A stretch of DNA of 64,000 nt from Arthrobacter sp. Soc17.1.1.1. GTDB lineage: Bacteria > Actinomycetota > Actinomycetes > Actinomycetales > Micrococcaceae. Shown here piece by piece: positions 58,134-64,000 of the stretch. A model generated the notes under the pieces. The model was not told where the DNA came from. It saw only the letters and a program-made list of their open reading frames with translations, and did not search any database. The DNA lies in assembly GCF_036867195.1 (NCBI RefSeq), contig NZ_JBAJII010000004.1:40888-104887 (forward strand), written 5' to 3'. Made by a program: the position numbers and the translations under genes. The number at the start of each line of letters is the position of its first letter. The first letter of the stretch is position 1.

Positions 58134-59790
58134 TTCGTCCCCTTGTTGTCCGTCGTGCGGTCATGGTGGTGTGCGCTGCACGAACGGTCTCAAGCGCCTC
58201 AGCGCTGATGATCCCTGATCCAATGAGCAGGATTTCATCGACGAGCTTCACTGCGTCAGTAAGCTTGCCGTCCTGCAGGAGCTTCTTCACTGCGGGCCGG
58301 ATAGCGTTCAGGTCCTCTGTATTTGAGTCCACGAGGGCGGGTGAGGGCATGGCCCAGACGTCGGCTTCGCGGGGCTCAAGTTTGAGGATCCCTCCCCCAT
58401 AGGAACGGCCGACCATTTCCGCGTTCAAGAGCGTCACGGAGTTCAGGCTCGCAAGAGGCAGAAGATCCCGCCCCAACCCTTTGAGGTTCTCCGCGAGGTA
58501 GACCCCGTGAACGGAGTTCAGGTGATGGGCCTTCGCACTATTCGTGGTCAGGCGGGGCGTGTCAGCGTTCATGCAGGTCAGGAACAAATCTGCCGGTGGC
58601 AGCAGCGGTACCCGGTACCAAGGCTTCCGGACACGGCACTTGTAGGCCTGATCAACGCCCGCCCGGTGTCCTGTGTCGATATACGCCTGAGCCGCCGGGG
58701 ACGGGTCGGCCGATGGACGGAAGAGCCACGTCGCCTTGTCCTGCCGGCCCAGGCTGGTCATCTTGGACGTCGAGAGGTCCAGTCCGCGCAGGTGAGCGCT
58801 CCCTGGGGGCGAGAGACGGACGAGGTCTCCGCGACTAAGCCCGAGTTCAGCAACCCGCGCCGGCGATAGTGCAAAGAAGCTGTTGTTACCCGTGACCATA
58901 CCGAGGGTGGTATCACCCCACGCCTCGAGATCCGTGAAGTGGCCGGCAGTTCTCAAATTCTGCAGGGGTTCGATCGCGTCAGCGGCGACCAGAAGCCCGG
59001 TCCACTTACCGGCAGGATTCTGAGGCGTCCACGTCAGTGGATCACCCATGGTCGCCAGCGCTGCTGCGTCCTTGGCCTGATGGATCGTTGCGTGATCCGT
59101 GGGCCCTTCCCCGTACCCCTCGGCCAGGAGCAGAACAACATCGGCTTCGGCGTCCGGGAAGACCTGTTCGGTGAAAAGCACCAGCTCCACGCTGCGAAAA
59201 CGATCAAATAGGAACTGCCGGACGGCGGCCGCGTAGTTCACGCTCAACAGCTCAGCCGGCAGGACGAGGCCCATCCGACCGCCTGGTTGCAGGAACAACG
59301 CGGAATGGACGGTGAAAGCAGCCCAGCTCGACGCCAACGCGGTGAGTGACACACCCACCTTCAGCGCGGCTTCACGGGAGCGGATACGAGACTCACCGGT
59401 GAAGTCCTGGTACCGGATGTACGGAGGATTACCGATGACCGCCGAGTACAAGGGCCGCGGCGATACCTGGAAAAAGTCGCTCACAGTGATGTCCGCGACT
59501 CCCCCAGCCTCCGCAACCCGGGTCCGGGCCACGTCGGCGCTCTGCTCGTGGATCTCCACCCCATCCACCTGAGGAACCTTCGAATCATCCTCCGACAGGT
59601 CCCGAAGACGCTCGACAGCACTGACCAGGAACGCGGCATCACCGGTCGAAGGCTCCATCACCCGGTCATCAGGGCTACGAATCGCCCACTGCACGATGAA
59701 ACGCGTGATGAACTCAGGCGTGAAGAACGCCCCCCGTGCTTTCCGGAGCTCAGCTGTATCGACAACGGAAAAAACAGCGAGATCAGGCAT
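58123..59790 (-). CDS. N6-adenine DNA methyltransferase (Eco57I-like, type II)
   Basis: A 555-residue SAM-dependent methyltransferase. FTPEFITRFIVQWA and VMEPSTGDAAFLVSAVERL (motif I), VDGVEIHE (motif II), then VIGNPPYIRYQDF (motif IV, NPPY) give the gamma/Eco57I-type order. HSALFLQPGGRMGLVLPAELLSVNYA follows (motifs VI-VIII). The C-terminal about 300 residues form a target-recognition region (GNNSFFALSPARVAELGL, WLFRPSADP). ATG 59820 and 59799 are alternative starts. With the downstream endonuclease candidate it makes a type II restriction-modification system. Confidence 0.9.
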   Translation of the reverse strand: MPDLAVFSVVDTAELRKARGAFFTPEFITRFIVQWAIRSPDDRVMEPSTGDAAFLVSAVERLRDLSEDDSKVPQVDGVEIHEQSADVARTRVAEAGGVADITVSDFFQVSPRPLYSAVIGNPPYIRYQDFTGESRIRSREAALKVGVSLTALASSWAAFTVHSALFLQPGGRMGLVLPAELLSVNYAAAVRQFLFDRFRSVELVLFTEQVFPDAEADVVLLLAEGYGEGPTDHATIHQAKDAAALATMGDPLTWTPQNPAGKWTGLLVAADAIEPLQNLRTAGHFTDLEAWGDTTLGMVTGNNSFFALSPARVAELGLSRGDLVRLSPPGSAHLRGLDLSTSKMTSLGRQDKATWLFRPSADPSPAAQAYIDTGHRAGVDQAYKCRVRKPWYRVPLLPPADLFLTCMNADTPRLTTNSAKAHHLNSVHGVYLAENLKGLGRDLLPLASLNSVTLLNAEMVGRSYGGGILKLEPREADVWAMPSPALVDSNTEDLNAIRPAVKKLLQDGKLTDAVKLVDEILLIGSGIISAEALETVRAAHTTMTARRTTRGRSGR

Positions 59791-60059
59791 AAGTCCCATT
59801 GTGGTCCATCCATCCGACATCCCAAGACCGACCCGTCACCCACCGCCCGCAGCCTCCCAGCGGCGCCTGCACGTTAATCCGCATGAGGAGAGCTTGCACG
59901 GGTCAGGTCCCCCAATCCGGGTATGCAGGGTATGCGAACCAGGGCAGAGCAAGGATGATCCCCTGCCCTGCCGCCGATCGTCCCCCAGCAATCCGCAGGT
60001 GAGCCGTCCTTCCGGTGAGGGAAGGACGGGAGCGACGGCAGCGGAGTCCAGCGGTCGGG

Positions 60060-60506
60060 TCAGACCGGCTGCTGGTCGCCGTACTTGGCCTGAACGGCTT
60101 CCCAGTCGCCCGTCTGCGCGATGGGATCCATCCACATGATCTCCCACGTGTGCCCGTCGGGATCCGAGAACGACCGTGAGCGCATGAAACCGAGCTCCTG
60201 CGCCTTGCCCTCGACGGCCCCGGCGGCAACCGCCTGCTCCACAAGGGTGTCGACATCATCTGCGGCGTCCACACCGATCGCATTGATGACAGCGGACGTC
60301 GACCGCGTGTCGGCGACAGGCTTGTCGGTGAACTGCGCCCAGTGCCCGTGGGTGAGAATCATCAGGTGGATGGTGTCACTGATGGTGATGGCACCGGCGT
60401 CGTCGTTGGAGAAGCTGGGATTGAGCGTCCAACCGAAGCTGGTGTAGAACTCCTTGGACCTGACGAGGTCGCTGACCGGGAGGTTGATGAAGACATTCGT
60501 AGCCAT
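60060..60506 (-). CDS. VOC (glyoxalase/dioxygenase-fold) protein
   Basis: A 148-residue protein starting MATNVFINLPVSDLVRSKEF, with CAGGAGAACGG before the ATG. FYTSFGWTLNPSFSNDDAGAITISDTIHLMIL and SRSFSDPDGHTWEIMWMDP are the two beta-alpha-beta halves of a vicinal-oxygen-chelate domain, of the actinobacterial PhnB/lactoylglutathione-lyase-like type. The substrate is unknown. It stands alone between the methyltransferase and lsr2. Bases 59821-60059 show no gene. Confidence 0.87.
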   Translation of the reverse strand: MATNVFINLPVSDLVRSKEFYTSFGWTLNPSFSNDDAGAITISDTIHLMILTHGHWAQFTDKPVADTRSTSAVINAIGVDAADDVDTLVEQAVAAGAVEGKAQELGFMRSRSFSDPDGHTWEIMWMDPIAQTGDWEAVQAKYGDQQPV

Positions 60507-60869
60507 GGCCGTTCTCCTGTTCGTAGGTGACGCGTCGATACCGCTCATGAGCCTTGATGGGGCCCTGCACTCCTTTGGACGCGGTGACGCCCACAAAATC
60601 ATCGACCGCAGCCCACTATCCGACAAGAGGTGTCCACCTAACTGGGCCGAAGCTACAAACCGCACTCAGGCCGAGAGACGACCGCTGCGGACGGGGACCA
60701 TCGCACCCTCCCACTGAGTATCCGATAGACCTCTGACAAGGTCCTTCGGAATTCTCAACGAGGACCGGGCTACCAATCGAAACAGCCGCAGTCTTTCATG
60801 GGGCTTTGGCAATGATTTTTCTACAGCCTGTTCGTGCGGGGGCGAGCGGCAGCCAATGATTCTCGGGTA

Positions 60870-60898
60870 TTAGGTGTCATAGGACACATATTTACAAT
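60870..60898 (+). promoter_or_regulatory. Candidate lsr2 promoter with overlapping inverted repeat
   Basis: TTAGGT (60870) and TACAAT (60893-60898) are spaced by 17 bp. GTGTC-ATAG-GACAC (60874-60887) is an inverted repeat within the spacer, a possible operator. The rest of the gap 60507-60961 has no gene. Confidence 0.5.
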
Positions 60899-60961
60899 GC
60901 GATAGGGTGAAGGTAATGGGGCCAATGATTCACCACGACAATTTCAGGAGTGACAAACACT

Positions 60962-61312
60962 ATGGCGCAGCGTGTACAGGTTGAATTGGTCGATGACCTC
61001 ACCGGTGAAGTAGCTCAGGAAACCGTCCGTTTCGGTGTGGACGGCACCGAGTATGAGATCGACCTGACCACCGAGAACGCGGAGAAGCTCCGTGCAACAC
61101 TCGGCGAGTACGCGGAGAAGGCCCGCAAGGCCACCGGCCGCCGCGGCCAGGGCAAGTCCCCCGCCTCCGCAGGATCGGGTTCGGGTTCGGGCAAGTCCAA
61201 GCGTGAGGAAACGCAGCGTATCCGCCAGTGGGCGCAGGACAACGGGCACTCCACCAGCTCGAGGGGCCGGGTCTCCCAGTCCATCATCGACGCCTACAAC
61301 GCAGCCCACTAA
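60962..61312 (+). CDS. lsr2: Lsr2 nucleoid-associated silencer
   Basis: A 116-residue Lsr2 protein. The N-terminal dimerisation/oligomerisation domain begins MAQRVQVELVDDLTGEVAQE and contains VRFGVDGTEYEIDLTTENAEKL. A Gly/Ser linker (about 62-80) is followed by the C-terminal DNA-binding domain TQRIRQWAQDNGHSTSSRGR, then VSQSIIDAYNAAH, with the Arg-Gly-Arg motif that enters the AT-rich minor groove. Lsr2 silences horizontally acquired AT-rich DNA; a plasmid-encoded copy may do so for this replicon, which includes the AT-rich genes near 50 kb. ATG 60962 with AGGAG is chosen over GTG 60950. Confidence 0.95.
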   Translation: MAQRVQVELVDDLTGEVAQETVRFGVDGTEYEIDLTTENAEKLRATLGEYAEKARKATGRRGQGKSPASAGSGSGSGKSKREETQRIRQWAQDNGHSTSSRGRVSQSIIDAYNAAH

Positions 61313-61390
61313 ACCCGTCCAGGGTTGAAGGCGGTCCTCGTGTTGCGGGTCGTGACCGTGACACGGGTCGCCTGACGGAGGTGTAGGGAG

Positions 61391-61420
61391 GAGGCCGGTC
61401 GCCGAAGGGCGGCCGGCCTC
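61391..61420 (+). terminator. Hairpin terminator after lsr2
   Basis: GAGGCCGG and CCGGCCTC arms with a 14-base partly paired loop, followed by TTCGTT, 79 bp past the lsr2 stop. Confidence 0.6.
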
Positions 61421-61566
61421 TTCGTTGTCCTGCCGGTTCGGGCGGTTTGCGGCTGTGTGACGGCCGGCGGCGGTGGGCCAGGACGTTGGTGACCCGGACG
61501 ATCAGGCACACCACCGGGTGCAGCGTCCTCCACGCCGTGTCCGGGGCCGTCACTGTTGCCTGTGGT

Positions 61567-62259
61567 TCAGCGCGTTGGTGTGGTCCATCCGGGCAGCGTC
61601 TGGTCCAGTTGCTGGTGGCGGTCCTGGCGGAGCCGGCCCGCCCGTGACCAGGTGCGTTGGCGGTGTAGCCAGGTCGCGAGGACTTTCTCCTCCGGGCGGC
61701 GCTGCGGGGTGTAGACCGGGAACCGCCCCCTCACGGCGTGGAACTGCCGGACCTGTTCCAGGCGTGACGCCCAGAGGGCGTCGGGGTTTCCCCTGCGGGT
61801 GCCCCTCCACTCCCCCAGCCCGTCCAGGGCTTCGATCCTGTCCTGGGTGAGGTTCCCGGCGTCGTGCTGGCGGCGCTGGGCCTCGATCCACCGGTACAGC
61901 TCCCGCGCCCGCACACGGTCGTTCTGCGCTGGCAGCACACCGCCACGCTCCCCCATGTGCGCGGCAACATCCGCGTAGTGCTGCCACCACACCCGGTCCC
62001 TGTTCCGGGCGAACCGCTTCGCCGCGGCCCCGTCCCAGGCGGGTTGGTCGCGGACCAGCAGGCACGCATCGAACCAGTCAGGGTTCTTTTCGATCTGTCG
62101 GTCCACGGCCCGGTGTACCCGCCGGACATCAACCCGGCACCACCGGGCAATCCTCACCGGGCTGACCCCGCGGGAGTACATGAGCAACCACTCCTGCCTG
62201 TTCTCACAAGGACCCTGCACGTACTCCCCCGCTGGCAGCAGCAGATCATCGAACCTCAC
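61567..62259 (-). CDS. Helicase-associated domain protein
   Basis: A 230-residue protein from a GTG start. An N-terminal HTH-like part (RGVSPVRIARWCRVDVRRVHRAVDRQ, 30-55) is followed by two helicase-associated (HA) domain repeats: LYRWIEAQRRQHDAGNLTQDRIEALDGLGEW (about 120-150) and VLATWLHRQRTWSRAGRLRQDRHQQLDQTLPGW (about 193-225). HA repeats bind DNA, and in actinobacteria such proteins are common on linear and circular plasmids and beside telomere or replication genes. No helicase motor is attached. Near a cluster of iterons, it may act in replicon maintenance. Confidence 0.75.
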   Translation of the reverse strand: MRFDDLLLPAGEYVQGPCENRQEWLLMYSRGVSPVRIARWCRVDVRRVHRAVDRQIEKNPDWFDACLLVRDQPAWDGAAAKRFARNRDRVWWQHYADVAAHMGERGGVLPAQNDRVRARELYRWIEAQRRQHDAGNLTQDRIEALDGLGEWRGTRRGNPDALWASRLEQVRQFHAVRGRFPVYTPQRRPEEKVLATWLHRQRTWSRAGRLRQDRHQQLDQTLPGWTTPTR

Positions 62260-62375
62260 CGTGGGATCACCAGGGCGTACCCCCTAACCTCAGGTCGGCG
62301 GCACCGGTTCGTGCATGCCAGCCCCCTCAGGCCGCCCCACTCCTCGTCCGCGCGTTCGTGCCCTTTGTGAACCAT

Positions 62376-62609
62376 TCAGTCGTCGGTCGCTTGTTCAGGC
62401 GCGTCTCGGAGTAACGGGGCCGCCGTTCTGACGAGAAGGAAACCCAATAGAATCAGCAGGGCAAGACCTGCGAGGGTGAACAACGACGGGTTCGCGCTCA
62501 TGAATGCTTTGATCAGTGCTCCTGCGCCGAGGAGCGCGATGATGCTTCCAAGACCCACACAAGCCCAGAGAAGGTAGCGGGGCGTGGGGTACTCCTCTTC
62601 ATCCCACAC
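62376..62609 (-). CDS. Small two-helix membrane protein
   Basis: A 77-residue protein from a GTG start (MWDEEEYPTPRYLLWACVGL). Hydrophobic segments lie at about residues 12-32 and 40-60, with an acidic tail (DAPEQATDD). The family is unknown. It is the rightmost supported gene on this side before the tandem repeat. Confidence 0.5.
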   Translation of the reverse strand: MWDEEEYPTPRYLLWACVGLGSIIALLGAGALIKAFMSANPSLFTLAGLALLILLGFLLVRTAAPLLRDAPEQATDD

Positions 62610-63142
62610 CGTTCAGCCCGCCGCCCTAAGTTGCGCGACAAACTGCGGCTTCATCCCAAGACCGCGGGGGTTGGTGTCGGCCGTGCATCCGTTCATGCTC
62701 GTCATCCTGACGCAGCGAGACCGCTGCGGACAAGACCACGGGTCGGACAGTGAATTCGCCTTCAGCCCACCCGGGCACGGCCAACGCTGCCATCATCACT
62801 CGTCCCTAACCGGATCGAAAACACAGCAGGAACGGGACCTACTCCCCTAACCCGACACGGCACTACACGGTTGACTGTAGGTGTGACCGGCCGCAGGTCT
62901 AGCAGCAGGCACCGGGGGTCGCCCATTAGGGGTGGCAGGGCCGCAAGCCCTGCTCCCCCGGGCCCCTCCCGCACCCAACAACATACCCACACCCGACGGA
63001 CCCAGCCCGAGTCCTAAGCCTGGCCCTGGGTTTAGGGTGGCTGGTCGAAGCGCACACGCACCTCGGCCGGCGACAACCCGAACACCCCGGCATACGGCGG
63101 CTTCCCCATCAGTTCGACTTCTCAATCAATTGAGAGCGGTTC
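62610..63142. other. Gene-free region before the tandem repeat
   Basis: 533 bp. No convincing gene on either strand; short frames are Pro/Arg-rich and look non-coding. It runs directly into the first copy of the tandem repeat. Confidence 0.4.
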
Positions 63143-64000
63143 TTCGCTCCGTCGTGCTGGTAACCCTCGACTGACGGCACAGATGAGCCTGGTACTCATT
63201 CACTCATCTACTCATCTACTCAAATACTCATGGCCTCGATGAGTGACGCTGAAAGCGCCTGAGCAGAACTTGGACTCGCGTCGAAGCGGCAGGACCAACC
63301 AAAGCGAAGTGACCGCACCATGACTTGGGCAACAACCAGTAAGGGCCAGCCCTCCTGGGCCCACCCTTACTCAAATACTCAAATACTCAAGCTTCCTATC
63401 TCAAGATCGGCAGATCACCGATAGCACTGAGGGCCGCCCTTCGCTCCGTCGTGCCGGTAACCCTGGACCAACGGCACAGATGAACCTGGTACTCATTCAC
63501 TCATCTACTCATCTACTCATCTACTCAAATACTCATGGCCTCGATGAGTGACGCTGAAAGCGCCTGAGCAGAACTTGGACTCGCGTCGAAGCGGCAGGAC
63601 CAACCAAAGCGAAGTGACCGCACCATGACTTGGGCAACAACCAGTAAGGGCCAGCCCTCCTGGGCCCACCCTTACTCAAATACTCAAATACTCAAGCTTC
63701 CTATCTCAAGATCGGCAGATCACCGATAGCACTGAGGGCCGCCCTTCGCTCCGTCGTGCCGGTAACCCTGGACCAACGGCACAGATGAACCTGGTACTCA
63801 TTCACTCATCTACTCATCTACTCATCTACTCAAATACTCATGGCCTCGATGAGTGACGCTGAAAGCGCCTGAGCAGAACTTGGACTCGCGTCGAAGCGGC
63901 AGGACCAACCAAAGCGAAGTGACCGCACCATGACTTGGGCAACAACCAGTAAGGGCCAGCCCTCCTGGGCCCACCCTTACTCAAATACTCAAATACTCAA
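63143..64000. repeat. 297-305-bp tandem repeat with 8-bp iteron arrays
   Basis: Three copies begin at 63143, 63440 and 63745 (period 297, then 305 bp); the third is cut by the window end. Copy 2 has one extra 8-bp unit, which explains the 8-bp difference. Each copy has a forward array TACTCATT, CACTCATC, (TACTCATC)1-2, TACTCAAA, TACTCAT (63193-63231, 63490-63536, 63795-63841). It then has a GCGAAGTGACCGCACCATGAC block, a hairpin GGGCCAG/CTGGGCCC, and a second array TACTCAAA, TACTCAAA, TACTCAA (63368-63390, 63673-63695, 63978-64000). The same 8-mers occur at 306-335 and 2977-3008. Confidence 0.9.

Noticed and set aside
63143..64000. Possible CRISPR array
   Set aside because: The large period is 297-305 bp and the small repeats are contiguous 8-mers without unique spacers of constant length; no cas genes are present.

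Overview
The window looks like accessory, probably plasmid-borne, DNA of a high-GC actinobacterium. I infer the order Micrococcales, Arthrobacter-like, from gene content: Lsr2, DUF4192, MpaB-type oxygenase, ANTAR proteins, a PRC-barrel/DUF2382 protein and CsbD-type stress genes. No ribosomal, tRNA or central housekeeping genes were seen. There are three site-specific recombinases, four insertion sequences or their remnants, and arrays of an 8-bp iteron at both ends of the window. All family assignments come from reading the proteins, not from database searches.

Layout. 0-5 kb: two related non-coding elements, each a hairpin followed by 8-bp iterons, flank a DUF4192 gene; then an MpaB/DUF2236 oxygenase and an HNH nuclease. 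5-10 kb: a serine resolvase with a res-like site, an HD-domain hydrolase, a MarR/EamA-exporter pair sharing a 13-bp palindromic operator, and a tyrosine recombinase whose upstream region carries a dif-like site. 10-13 kb: an IS256-type remnant, a GNAT-like protein and hypotheticals. 13-25 kb: an envelope/stress cluster (PAS-ANTAR, MarR, MscS-like, PRC-barrel/DUF2382, AI-2E-type, CsbD, small lipoproteins) ending in three HPt-like paralogs. 25-30 kb: a decayed IS256 copy, a STAS-like protein, a second PAS-ANTAR protein, an intact IS256-family element and the tail of an acetyltransferase gene.

30-40 kb: a sucrose/raffinose-type locus. It holds a LacI regulator, a GH32 fructosidase, an ABC importer (binding lipoprotein plus two permeases), a broken second LacI, a broken amylosucrase-like GH13 gene and a GH36 alpha-galactosidase. 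The importer would bring in alpha-galactosyl sucrosides, GH36 would remove galactose, and GH32 would split the fructosyl bond. A CAAAACGTTTTG-type operator lies before both the regulator and the divergent GH32/importer promoters. 40-45 kb: a LysR-regulated operon of an M20 carbamoylase-like amidohydrolase, a diaminopropionate ammonia-lyase-like enzyme and an M20 deacylase, resembling part of the E. coli ygeX-ygeY group.

45-60 kb is a defence-type island. It contains an HTH plus unknown-protein pair, a serine resolvase, an Abi_C-type abortive infection protein, a low-GC trio of secreted proteins, an ISL3 element broken by a palindromic insertion, and DUF3892. It also has a ubiquitin-like module (multiubiquitin, E2-like/E1 ThiF fusion, DUF6527), a divergent XRE plus ImmA/IrrE pair, and a putative restriction endonuclease with an N6-adenine methyltransferase. 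60-64 kb: a VOC protein, the nucleoid silencer Lsr2, a helicase-associated-domain protein, a small membrane protein, and a 297-305-bp tandem repeat rich in the 8-bp iteron that runs off the end of the window.

Most interesting: the ubiquitin-like module, whose E1-like protein contains no cysteine at all; the iteron arrays, a candidate replicon centromere or origin; the dif-like site at the tyrosine recombinase; and the parallel internal deletions in two adjacent sugar genes.
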